A DNA stretch of 64,000 nt from Muribaculaceae bacterium. GTDB lineage: Bacteria; Bacteroidota; Bacteroidia; Bacteroidales; Muribaculaceae. Below are positions 7,911 through 16,539 of this stretch, piece after piece. A model generated the notes under the pieces. It saw only the letters and a program-made list of their open reading frames with translations. It was not told the origin of the DNA and did no database searches. The translations under genes and the position numbers were made by a program. The DNA lies in the NCBI GenBank assembly GCA_017557625.1, contig JAFYYG010000042.1:1-64000 (forward strand). The letters are read 5' to 3'. Numbering within the stretch: position 1 is the stretch's first letter; every line of letters begins with the position of its first letter.

Positions 7911-9629
7911 ATGGCAGAGAACAACGAAATAAAACCCGTAGAGACCCAGAAGACTCTCAATTTTGTACAGCAAATCGTTGCCGATGACTTGGCAGCAGGT
8001 AAGAACGGCGGACGCCTTAACACACGTTTCCCACCCGAGCCTAACGGCTATCTTCATATTGGACATGCCAAGGCGATATGCATGGATTTTGGTGTAGCCG
8101 AGATGTTTGGTGGTACTTGCAACCTGCGCTTTGACGACACCAACCCTCAGAAGGAGGACACCGAGTACGTAGAGTCGATCATGCGCGACATCCACTGGCT
8201 TGGTTACGACTGGGGCGACCGTCTGTACTATGCCAGCGACTATTTTGAGAAACTCTATGACTTTGCCATCGATCTCATCAAACGCGGCCTCGCCTACGTC
8301 GATGACCAGACCAGCGAGCAGATTGCCCAGCAAAAGGGCACACCCACCCAGCCAGGCACCAACAGCCCCTACCGCGACCGCAGTGTGGAGGAGAACCTCG
8401 ACTTGTTTGAACGCATGAACGCCGGTGAGTTTGACGAGGGTGCCCGCGTGCTTCGCGCCAAGATAGACATGGCGTCAAGCAATATGCACTTCCGCGACCC
8501 AATCATGTACCGCATCATCAAGACTCCTCACTGGCGCACCGGAACCAAGTGGAAAGTATATCCTATGTATGACTTCGCCCATGGCCAGAGCGACTACTTC
8601 GAGGGCGTGACACACTCTATTTGTACGCTGGAGTTCGTGCCTCACCGTCCGCTCTACGAATACTTCGCCCATCTGCTGGCTGGCGACACCGTTGACCAGT
8701 ACTGCCCTCGCCAGATTGAGTTTAACCGCCTGAACCTCACCTACACCGTGATGAGCAAGCGCAAACTCCTGCAATTGGTGAAAGAAGGCTTGGTGGCTGG
8801 TTGGGATGACCCACGCATGCCCACCATTTGCGGTCTGCGCCGCCGTGGCTACACTCCACAGTCAATCAAGAACTTCCTCGACGATATAGGCTACACCAAA
8901 TATGAGGCCCTGAACGACATCGACCTGCTGGAGCACAACATCCGTGAGGACCTCAACAAGAACGCAAACCGCGTGTGCGCCGTCATCAACCCCGTGAAAG
9001 TGGTTATCACCAACTATCCCGAGGACAAGGTGGAGATGCTCGCTATGGACAACAACCCTGAGCAGGAGAACGCCGGCACTCACGAGATGCCGTTCTGCCG
9101 CGAGATATACATCGAGCGCGACGACTTTATGGAAGAGCCTCCCAAGAAGTTCTTCCGCATGACTCCTGGCAAGGAAGTTCGCCTGAAAGGTGGATATATC
9201 ATAATGTGCAACGATGTTGTTAAGGATGCCGACGGCAACATCACTGAGATTCACTGCACCTACGACCCCGACACGCTAAGCGGCACACCTGGCAGCGAGC
9301 GCAAGGTGAAAGGCACTCTTCACTGGGTATCGGCACGCCATGCCGTGGATGCCGAGGTGCGTCTCTACGACCGCCTGTTCGCTGTAGAGAACCCGTCTGC
9401 CGAAAGCGAGAAAGACTTCCGCGAGTTGCTTAACCCCGACTCGCTGAAGGTTGTCACCAACGCTAAGGTTGAGCCATATTTGGCACAAATTGCCAAGCCT
9501 GAGGACAAGTTCCAGTTCCAGCGCATAGGCTACTTCTGCGTTGACCTCGACAGCACTCCCGAGCACCTCGTCTTCAACCGCACCATCACCCTCAAAGACA
9601 GCTGGGCAAAGGCGCAAAATCGGAGATAG
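7911..9629 (+). CDS. glnS: Glutaminyl-tRNA synthetase
   Basis: This class I aminoacyl-tRNA synthetase charges tRNA-Gln with glutamine. The protein has 572 residues from ATG 7911 (MAENNEIKPVE); an in-frame TTG 84 nt earlier overlaps the promoter and is rejected. The HIGH motif is in PPEPNGYLHIGHAKA (about residue 35-50), and the KMSKR-type motif is VMSKRKLLQLV. CNLRFDDTNP and the GlnRS-specific HWLGYDWG follow the family order, and the anticodon-binding beta-barrels fill the C-terminal third. Length and composition are normal. HU-type genes follow 65 nt later in the same direction. Confidence 0.97.
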   Translation: MAENNEIKPVETQKTLNFVQQIVADDLAAGKNGGRLNTRFPPEPNGYLHIGHAKAICMDFGVAEMFGGTCNLRFDDTNPQKEDTEYVESIMRDIHWLGYDWGDRLYYASDYFEKLYDFAIDLIKRGLAYVDDQTSEQIAQQKGTPTQPGTNSPYRDRSVEENLDLFERMNAGEFDEGARVLRAKIDMASSNMHFRDPIMYRIIKTPHWRTGTKWKVYPMYDFAHGQSDYFEGVTHSICTLEFVPHRPLYEYFAHLLAGDTVDQYCPRQIEFNRLNLTYTVMSKRKLLQLVKEGLVAGWDDPRMPTICGLRRRGYTPQSIKNFLDDIGYTKYEALNDIDLLEHNIREDLNKNANRVCAVINPVKVVITNYPEDKVEMLAMDNNPEQENAGTHEMPFCREIYIERDDFMEEPPKKFFRMTPGKEVRLKGGYIIMCNDVVKDADGNITEIHCTYDPDTLSGTPGSERKVKGTLHWVSARHAVDAEVRLYDRLFAVENPSAESEKDFRELLNPDSLKVVTNAKVEPYLAQIAKPEDKFQFQRIGYFCVDLDSTPEHLVFNRTITLKDSWAKAQNRR

Positions 9630-9694
9630 GGAATCGAGGATCGAGAATCGGCTCTCCCCTCTGCACTCTACACTCTCCACTCTTAACTGACAAT

Positions 9695-9973
9695 ATGCTT
9701 CACAAGGAATTAGTAGATACTCTATCTAAATCACTCAACCGCAGCAAGAGTGACATGAATAAACTGTTTGAGGCTTTGGGCAACGTCGTTGTGGAACGTT
9801 GCTCGGAGCTTGATAGTATTACTGTGCCACGACTTGGAACCATCGAGGCTGTGAAGTATAACGAGAGTGTTGAGGTTAATGAAAACACTGGCAAGCGCAC
9901 TTTGATGCCACCTCGTGTAGAGGTACAGTTCACCACGAGCAATGTGCTCAAAAAACGCCTCAACCAGCCATGA
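9695..9973 (+). CDS. HU/IHF-family DNA-binding protein
   Basis: The 92-residue protein has the size and pattern of HU/IHF: a helical N-terminal half (MLHKELVDTLSKSLNRSKSDMNKLFEALGNVV) and a beta-arm region containing PRLGTIEAVKY, NTGKRTLMPPRVEVQFTTSNVLKK. These proteins bind and bend DNA as dimers. Its stop overlaps the start of the next gene by 4 nt (ATGA), so the two are translationally coupled and probably act together. They may form a heterodimer through their HU domains, which is inference. Confidence 0.9.
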   Translation: MLHKELVDTLSKSLNRSKSDMNKLFEALGNVVVERCSELDSITVPRLGTIEAVKYNESVEVNENTGKRTLMPPRVEVQFTTSNVLKKRLNQP

Positions 9974-11061
9974 AAAAGACGATAGCATTCCCACAACTGG
10001 TTGAGCTGGTGGCACAAAAGGCCAACACCACTGAGCGCATGAGCGAACTGTTCCTGCAAGAGCTGTTTGCAGTTGTAACCCAAGAGCTCACCGAAGGAAA
10101 ATCGGTAACTATAAAGGGGGTGGGCACATTTAAGACGGTTAAGGATGACTCTGGAAAAGATGTCGTCTTCATTCCCGATAAAGACCTTGCCGAAGCGGCG
10201 AACGCTCCATTCGCTCAGTTTGAGCCACTGGAACTATGCGATGAAGTTACCGACGAAATGCTCCGCGAGATTGATGCCAGCATGGAGCAACCCGCTCAAA
10301 ATGAGAATGAAGAGCCAGAGCCAACACCTGTCTCGTCCAATAATGTAGGGACGAGGCCTGCCTCGTCCGAAGATAATACCCAAAAGGAAGATACAGAACC
10401 CGTCTCCCCTGCTCAAAATCAAGAGGAAGAGAATGTAGGGACAAGGCGTGCCTTGTCCGAACCAGCGCAAAAAGAGCCACAAGAGGAACCTCAAGATGCA
10501 AAGTCGAGAAACCCTCGTGTGTGGCTCATCGCAGCAGCGGCAGCTGCCGCGCTTATCGCCGTGTGGTATTTCTACACACATCGCAGCAAAGAGCGCAGCG
10601 ACAAGGCTACTGAGGTCACTCAAGTCGCAAAAGACACCACAAACGATACCAAAAACGTTAAGCCGAAGCCTATTGTCACCGACACCATCAGCGGTAGCAA
10701 CGTTATCTTCACGATGGCCAAGAAGCACTATGGCGACCAGGCATTCTGGGTATATATTGCCCGTGAGAACCAAGCGCTATACCCCGACTACCGCAAGATT
10801 CCAGTGGGAACAGTTCTCATCATACCGCCAGCCGAGAAATACGGCATCAACAGCGACAGCAAGCAGAGCCTCAAGCAAGCCAATGCCGAGGCCATGAAAC
10901 TATACAAGGAAGTCAAAGCTGCTGACAAGAACGAGGCCAAGAAAGACGAAGATGTCAAGGTTGATGAAAAGTCTAAAAACGTTACTACGAAACCATCAAA
11001 GAAATCTTCTTTAAGACACTCTCATTACAAAAAACATCAAAAACACTACCGCCACCGATAA
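9970..11061 (+). CDS. HU-domain / transmembrane / LysM-like fusion protein
   Basis: The protein has 363 residues. An HU-like domain fills about 1-90 (KGVGTFKTVKDDSGKDVVFIPDKDL). An acidic low-complexity linker (about 100-175) contains two NVGTR repeats encoded by REP-like palindromes. A single membrane helix follows (VWLIAAAAAAALIAVWYFY, about 184-202, with Arg on the inside). A LysM-like domain at about 240-289 (FTMAKKHYGDQAFWVYIAREN ... IPVGTVLIIPP) precedes a Lys-rich tail ending in a His/Arg cluster. The topology puts the DNA-binding part in the cytoplasm and the peptidoglycan-binding part in the periplasm, suggesting a nucleoid-to-wall tether. LysM is assigned by pattern only. Confidence 0.85.
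   Translation: MKKTIAFPQLVELVAQKANTTERMSELFLQELFAVVTQELTEGKSVTIKGVGTFKTVKDDSGKDVVFIPDKDLAEAANAPFAQFEPLELCDEVTDEMLREIDASMEQPAQNENEEPEPTPVSSNNVGTRPASSEDNTQKEDTEPVSPAQNQEEENVGTRRALSEPAQKEPQEEPQDAKSRNPRVWLIAAAAAAALIAVWYFYTHRSKERSDKATEVTQVAKDTTNDTKNVKPKPIVTDTISGSNVIFTMAKKHYGDQAFWVYIARENQALYPDYRKIPVGTVLIIPPAEKYGINSDSKQSLKQANAEAMKLYKEVKAADKNEAKKDEDVKVDEKSKNVTTKPSKKSSLRHSHYKKHQKHYRHR
10349..10368. repeat. REP-like palindrome inside the HU-LysM gene, copy 1
   Basis: GGACGAGGC-CT-GCCTCGTCC has 9-bp perfect arms and a 2-nt loop. It is preceded by GTAGG and translated in frame as part of NVGTRPASSE. Confidence 0.85.
10439..10458. repeat. REP-like palindrome inside the HU-LysM gene, copy 2
   Basis: GGACAAGGC-GT-GCCTTGTCC has the same geometry as the copy 90 bp upstream. 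One compensating base pair differs in each arm. It is translated as NVGTRRALSE. Confidence 0.85.
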
Positions 11062-11255
11062 ATCGGCACTGCTACGAGAGGTTCAAAAAATGCCCGATGT
11101 CGATCTTGATATTTTTGGAAGATGATAGTATATAGTCATAATAATTGGACATTAAACTGAATGGTAGACAGTTTTTGTCTTTTTATCCCAAATCCTTATG
11201 ACCGATTCGGGATAATAGAAAATCAAAACAACTAGAATTTTAAACCACTAAAACA

Positions 11256-11291
11256 ATTCAAGGGGGCAACATCATCGTCGCCCCCTTGAAT
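11256..11291. terminator. Bidirectional terminator between converging genes
   Basis: TTCAAGGGGGC (11257-11267) and GCCCCCTTGAA (11280-11290) form a perfect 11-bp stem, extended by one A-T pair, around a 12-nt loop. It lies between the HU-LysM gene (plus) and the giant surface protein (minus). The minus side has a T-rich tail (TTGTTTTAG). Confidence 0.85.
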
Positions 11292-11320
11292 CAATTATAA
11301 AAAATCTTATCTAAAACTTT

Positions 11321-14300
11321 TTATTTCAGAATCTTTGTGGTAGTCATCGAGCCATCGCTGTAGCGAGTAACCACGATGTTCACACCCTTGAATGGAGTGT
11401 CGCTCTCAACACCGGCTGCGTTGATATACTTCACGCTTTCAACATTGCGATAAGACTCAACACCGAAGATGCTGGTTGGAATTTCGCTGGTGAGTGCGTC
11501 GCTGATGGTATATTCAGCGATGTAGTAGTCACCATTAGGATCAGCGGCCTTAGAACCACTTACCGACTTGGTGAAGTAAACACGAACAACGAACTCCATA
11601 GGAATTGACTCGCCTGAATTAAGTTTCACAGCACCAAAGGTTCCTGCATGTACAGATGCATTTGCACCGTTATTACCAAGTTCATCACCCTCAGCACATG
11701 ATGCCTGCTCGATGAACTTGTACTCGCCGTTGGCATCGAGTTGCAAACGTCCCTCATAGCCTTGGCCTTCTTGCTCACCAAGATACTGGCTGTCAATCTT
11801 ACGCCAAGCGCGAACCTTAGCGATCTCATAACCGTCGGGTATGTCAAGTTTTGTTACATCAAGGTAAACATTGTAGTAAGTGTATTCCTTGCCGTTTGCA
11901 GTCCAAGTATAGTCACTTTGAGCGGGTTTCAAAACGTCAACATTAACAATACCGCCAGCTGTCATCTGCTGTGGACCACCGTAGGTGTTGTAATCTGAAC
12001 GGTCAACACCACTTGGAAGCTCTACTGCTTGAATTGGAGCGAAGAGCTCTACCACTGGAGCATAAGTGTAGGTGTCACCTTCCTCGGCCTCATCAATCAT
12101 ATAGTTGTCCTCAAACGAAGCGGTAACAGGGTCAAAGTTGCTACCGAAGTTATCGGTCTGAGCAGTATAGTCAGTGTTCATAGCCACAGAGTAGTAAGTA
12201 CCCTGGTTACCTGCCTGACCTTGTGGAGACGAGTCATCGCCATTAGATTCATAGATTGAGCGTGCAGTGGCTGCTGTCTCACCGTCGGCCCAGCGATAGA
12301 TGTAATAACCAAGAATCTCACTGCGACTGCTGTATTGAGCATCAAGCTGGAACTTGGTAGTTGCAGGAGTTGCGTGAGTAACATCATTCTCAACAACGTC
12401 TGCGCTGATGGGGTTCATTGTCATCTCAGTCTTGTAAACAGGAACACTAACGGTGTTACTGCGAGCATCCTGACTTGTGTTGATTACGCTAACAAGGCCA
12501 CTTGTTGTGTAATAGCCGCCATTGGCGAAATCTAAATTACCAGTCTGTTGGCGACCGTTGTCATTCCAGTTGAAGATAATCTTGTTAGGAGCACCATTTC
12601 CTTGAGGAATAGCCCAACGATAAACGTAGTTGCTGCCATGAGTGCCAACAAGTTCCATTACTTGGCCAGGCCAATTACCACCGGTGTAGTTATAGTCATT
12701 ATTGTTGGTATCCCAAGCCCAAGCGCGAACGTCTGTCCAGTTGGTATAAGCCTCAAAGTAAGCAAATGTCTTACCATTCTGCCATGTTGCAATGTCAGGA
12801 ACGTTGTTAGTACCAAGTTCAAATGGAACTGAGGTGTGCAGAGTCACATAGTAAACATACTGTGAAGGATGCTCATTATTGGCAACGCTTACACTGAAGT
12901 TGTCATAAAGCTTCAAACCGTCAAATACAACCTCTCCATTAGAAACCGATATGGTTGAAGTAGCTGGATTTGCGTGATAACCATGACCATAGGGTTTAGA
13001 GCTGAAGTTGGTCTGGTCATCCCAATCCTTATAGGTGAGTGTACCACCAGTAGAGGCGTTCCAGTTGCTAACCTCTGCCACTACAAATGGATTTGCGGGG
13101 GTAACAACATTACCAGTCTGCTCGTCAACAGTAGCACGCCAGAACTTGAACTGGCTGCCGTTCTCAAGATACTGTGGCTTCACGTTAGTACCAACGGTGT
13201 TGTTGGCTATAAGTGAGTTAGAGTAGTTGTTGGTCTGGTCGGCTGCATCGTAGCGGCTGAAGTAGTAGTCGCTGTTAAGGTCGATGCGCAGCTGCTCGGC
13301 ACGGTCGAGACCTGGGATGATATAGCTCTCCTCGTTCGACATCTGCAAATCCAAGAATTCATCAACGTCCTGTCCTTGAACAACGTAGGTCACCTGCTGA
13401 CCATTGTGCTGCATAGGAACATTGTCATAATACTCGAAGGTGTTAGGATTAAAGTTGCCAATCTTTTGATAAGTCTTAGTGCCATCAGGGTTAATGATTA
13501 CACGATAGAGATTGTACTGGCCATCTGTACCTGGCAAGAAGTCAAGAAGATTAGAATTCCATGTCAAGTGCAGTTTGTAGGTCTCTTGGCCATCTATCTG
13601 CTCACCAGTGATAGGATTCTGCTTGATTACGAACAAACTCATTTGAGGTTGATGCTGAGTATGATAATTCAGATATTCCTGCAGATAAATACTTGGGTCA
13701 CGTCTATCACTCGTAAGCATTCTATAATCAGGAATAAAGAACATCAAGTCATGAATATCCTGGCAGTCGTCATCACCACTGTCGGTACCATACATCATGA
13801 ACTGGTGATTCATAACAGTAACACCCAAGCAGTCGTGAATTACAGGGAACGACTCCATATTGGTAGTCATGTTCTGATAGAGGTCAAGAGCACCAATAGT
13901 ATCACTTGGCATTGATGGGCTGAACTGCTCAAACATGTGGTAGAACAATGGACCTGAGTTATTATCCCAGTACTGGTTGTTACTACTATTCAAATAAATG
14001 TAGCTTGGTGGCAAGCTGATATCATTAGCATAGAGATCTTGGGTAACATCAGAGAATCTTCTGAAATACCATGTTGATTGATGGTCTAAGTGTAACTGAC
14101 CTTTTGCCAACAAGAAGAACTTGTTCATTTTGTCGCAGTCAATCTTGAACAGTGTTCCTGATGCAAATCCATCACCTGTTCTTCTTGCTTCTGTCACAAC
14201 TTTTATCGATCTAACAGTATTGGCAAAATAAGCTCTCAGCCTTTCATATTCATTTGCAAAAGTCTGATTTGCTATTGTATTATTAGAACCATCAACATAT

Positions 14301-15622
14301 GTGTCTTTCATCTCCACAAGAAGCAATGTGAGGCCCTCTTCGTTTGGCCTATAAGTATCTTGTTTTGCAGTAGCGAAATAAGCGGTCAACGAGCTTCCAC
14401 TAGTTAGACCAACAGCACCACTAGAAACCTGGTCCATCTCGCCGGGGATTCCCCATCCAAGACCATCCTCATCAAATTCATAGCTATTTATATTTGTGTA
14501 AGCACTAGAATTGTTCAACAAAATGGTTCCTACTCCAGGATAATAAACATCGTTGTTTCTTGTTTCAGGTGAGCCATCATAAGCATATCCTCTATTCAGA
14601 TTTCCAGGGATTGACTTGTTCATATATATCTCACGCAACATAGCAATCATCTGGTCGGGGTCAGTTGCTGTCTCACTTAATTTTGATGTGGTTTGTTCAG
14701 AAGGATCTGCATTATAAGGCCATGCATACTCAATGCCATCAAAGAACGCCTCATCCTTTACAACTATATCACGAGGACTAACTTCGACAGTTGTTGGATG
14801 TTTATACCACATAACCATCGATGGCAAATAAGTTGATGGTCCATTATAGTTAGAATTTGAACTATATTGACTATCATTGCAATAATAATAACTTACTCCT
14901 GATGTAGATCTGTTATCGCAAATCCAGTAGCACGAATTTGAGTAACCGCCAGCTGATGTAACATAGATATCAACCATCAGATTATTACCTTGATATACAA
15001 TTGGCGTGTCAAAAAGAATAGTTGCATAGGTAGAACCTTCAGTCAATTGCCCTTGATAAACAGGGGTAAGACTACTGCGATTACTTATCATTGCATTAGC
15101 ACTTGTCACAGTTGAAGTTGTAGTATTGCCTACCCTCACTTCAAATGTAGTCGTAGTCATCGCTGACGGGATGTTATAAGCAAAGAAACGGAAACCAGTT
15201 ATCGTGTCGCCAGCAGCCAGTTCTGAAAGTTCAGATGCAGGATATATCATCTGTGTCTCACTCCCTTGAACATCGAAAAATGTCCCAAAGAATGGCACTT
15301 TATTATAATATTGAAGATTCGAATTATCATTATAGCAAACGAAAGAGTAAGTATCGTTAACTACAGGTTCCACAACTGATTTTGGCTTGATATTGCCCTT
15401 TCCACCTTTAATGGGAAGCACATCAGGCACATTTAGATCTTTTTGCTGGCTTGAAGAATTTGTCACATTTCCTGTGGCTGGAATAGCATTCTCGTCACCA
15501 ACGGTTAGAACAGACAAAGTTCCCTTTGTCTGAGGGGACATTTCAACTTCTTGTGCCGCGGCGTTGCCGAAGTAGGGCAAGGCGATTGCGGCAATCAGTA
15601 GTAATCTCAGAATTCTTGTCAT
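11321..15622 (-). CDS. Giant secreted T9SS cargo protein with CBM26-like domain (paralog A)
   Basis: The 1433-residue protein has a signal peptide MTRILRLLLIAAIALPYFGNA identical to that of paralog B (16540-21639). The N-terminal third is a beta-rich region (SETQMIYPASELSELAAGD ... TFEVRVG) shared with B. A central Cys-containing region (FKIDCDKMNKFFLLAKGQL, HQFMMYGTDSGDDDCQD) is also shared. Around 960-1040 the pattern WAWDTNN..NWPGQVMELVG..YRWAIP..IIFNWNDNGRQQTGNLDF resembles starch-binding CBM26. The tail FKGVNIVVTRYSDGSMTTTKILK-type end fits a type A sorting domain. I recognise no catalytic domain. Surface glycan binding is my inference. Confidence 0.82.
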   Translation of the reverse strand: MTRILRLLLIAAIALPYFGNAAAQEVEMSPQTKGTLSVLTVGDENAIPATGNVTNSSSQQKDLNVPDVLPIKGGKGNIKPKSVVEPVVNDTYSFVCYNDNSNLQYYNKVPFFGTFFDVQGSETQMIYPASELSELAAGDTITGFRFFAYNIPSAMTTTTFEVRVGNTTTSTVTSANAMISNRSSLTPVYQGQLTEGSTYATILFDTPIVYQGNNLMVDIYVTSAGGYSNSCYWICDNRSTSGVSYYYCNDSQYSSNSNYNGPSTYLPSMVMWYKHPTTVEVSPRDIVVKDEAFFDGIEYAWPYNADPSEQTTSKLSETATDPDQMIAMLREIYMNKSIPGNLNRGYAYDGSPETRNNDVYYPGVGTILLNNSSAYTNINSYEFDEDGLGWGIPGEMDQVSSGAVGLTSGSSLTAYFATAKQDTYRPNEEGLTLLLVEMKDTYVDGSNNTIANQTFANEYERLRAYFANTVRSIKVVTEARRTGDGFASGTLFKIDCDKMNKFFLLAKGQLHLDHQSTWYFRRFSDVTQDLYANDISLPPSYIYLNSSNNQYWDNNSGPLFYHMFEQFSPSMPSDTIGALDLYQNMTTNMESFPVIHDCLGVTVMNHQFMMYGTDSGDDDCQDIHDLMFFIPDYRMLTSDRRDPSIYLQEYLNYHTQHQPQMSLFVIKQNPITGEQIDGQETYKLHLTWNSNLLDFLPGTDGQYNLYRVIINPDGTKTYQKIGNFNPNTFEYYDNVPMQHNGQQVTYVVQGQDVDEFLDLQMSNEESYIIPGLDRAEQLRIDLNSDYYFSRYDAADQTNNYSNSLIANNTVGTNVKPQYLENGSQFKFWRATVDEQTGNVVTPANPFVVAEVSNWNASTGGTLTYKDWDDQTNFSSKPYGHGYHANPATSTISVSNGEVVFDGLKLYDNFSVSVANNEHPSQYVYYVTLHTSVPFELGTNNVPDIATWQNGKTFAYFEAYTNWTDVRAWAWDTNNNDYNYTGGNWPGQVMELVGTHGSNYVYRWAIPQGNGAPNKIIFNWNDNGRQQTGNLDFANGGYYTTSGLVSVINTSQDARSNTVSVPVYKTEMTMNPISADVVENDVTHATPATTKFQLDAQYSSRSEILGYYIYRWADGETAATARSIYESNGDDSSPQGQAGNQGTYYSVAMNTDYTAQTDNFGSNFDPVTASFEDNYMIDEAEEGDTYTYAPVVELFAPIQAVELPSGVDRSDYNTYGGPQQMTAGGIVNVDVLKPAQSDYTWTANGKEYTYYNVYLDVTKLDIPDGYEIAKVRAWRKIDSQYLGEQEGQGYEGRLQLDANGEYKFIEQASCAEGDELGNNGANASVHAGTFGAVKLNSGESIPMEFVVRVYFTKSVSGSKAADPNGDYYIAEYTISDALTSEIPTSIFGVESYRNVESVKYINAAGVESDTPFKGVNIVVTRYSDGSMTTTKILK

Positions 15623-15894
15623 AATAAAATTAATTAAAATCCGGTTTTAATGTGTTTTATAAATAATAAATAAAAAATTTCATCATCGGTGACGTGCTGC
15701 TACATAGCACACAATCTTCATCGGCAACGCCACTTTGAGCATTGACCATAGTTAAAATATTGCTTGAAAGTGTAATCTTCTTAGAATTTAGATATTTGGT
15801 TTGCGTTAATTCACGATACATAGATGCGCAAATCATGTCAAATAAGAAATCACTTCGCTATCGTAACAGATAACATACCAAGCAAATTTATCTA

Positions 15895-15925
15895 CAAAAT
15901 TATGTCATTTTTATTAAGTACACAA
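15895..15925 (-). promoter_or_regulatory. Promoter for giant paralog A
   Basis: Minus strand: TTG (15925-15923), 20-nt spacer, TAATTTTG (15902-15895). This predicts an unusually long leader of about 265 nt before the ATG at 15622. Paralog B has the same -7 box sequence with spacing 19. Confidence 0.7.
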
Positions 15926-16094
15926 TATTTAAATATACAATTTCGATTTTAAACCCAAAAACTACCATAGTTGGTTAACCAATGATAATAGGCCCGAACA
16001 ATTACACCACAACAAACTGTAAATCAAACAAGTTCTTACATACTCCCAAAAATGATAGATTTTAAGAAATAAATAATTTTTCCTGCATATAATT

Positions 16095-16125
16095 TTGCAC
16101 AATTTATAATTATAGCATAATTTTG
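16095..16125 (+). promoter_or_regulatory. Orphan plus-strand promoter
   Basis: TTG (16095-16097), 20-nt spacer, TAATTTTG (16118-16125). A second TAATTTTG lies upstream at 16090-16097, giving a repeated ATAATTTTGCAC. No protein gene follows rightward on this strand for 19 kb. Confidence 0.55.
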
Positions 16126-16131
16126 CACCCA

Positions 16132-16410
16132 CAAACGCACATATAGATAAATATGCAGCGTAAAAGTGATAATGATTTGCACATTAACCCCGAAGAAAAA
16201 CACGTCTCTCTCAGGTTATAGCATCAGTTGCCGACAGCGTCGACAGCAATCGGCATTTGGCAGCATTACAGCATTTCATTCTCATGCAATACTTCACAAT
16301 GCAGTACTGCGGCAATGTAGAATAATATTTACAATAGCATAAAAAATTTTAGATAAGGTTTAAACAAGAACCGCTTTTCAAGGCCCGATGCGATATCGAG
16401 CCTTGATTAT
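16132..16410 (+). ncRNA. Candidate small RNA or leader-peptide transcript
   Basis: The candidate is bounded by the orphan promoter ending at 16125 and a hairpin TCAAGGC ... GCCTTGA (16378-16384 / 16400-16406) followed by TTATTTGTT. Inside are TGCCGA/TCGGCA pairing arms near 16230-16255 and a 22-codon frame at 16153-16221 (MQRKSDNDLHINPEEKHVSL then RL). The transcript would run toward the 3' end of paralog B. Ends are approximate and no RNA family is recognised. Confidence 0.3.
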
Positions 16411-16484
16411 TTGTTAGTCCTGTTTGGAACTTGGAAGTATAGAGGTTAGTGAAACCAGCGAGCCTCGCGAGCGGCAACAAAAGA

Positions 16485-16510
16485 AGGAGAGCGACTCACG
16501 CCGCTCTCCT
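16485..16510 (-). terminator. Terminator of giant paralog B
   Basis: AGGAGAGCG (16485-16493) pairs with CGCTCTCCT (16502-16510) around an 8-nt loop. On the minus strand it lies about 30 nt past the stop codon and is followed by TTCTTTTGTTG. Confidence 0.75.
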
Positions 16511-16539
16511 CATCAATAAAAAACTTTATCTAAAATTTC

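Larger units (their letters stand above)
15623..16539. other. 917-bp gap between the giant paralogs
   Basis: It holds the promoter of paralog A (15895-15925, minus), an opposing plus-strand promoter (16095-16125), a 22-codon open frame (16153-16221) and two hairpins (16378-16406 and 16485-16510). Apart from the candidate small RNA I find no gene. Confidence 0.6.
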
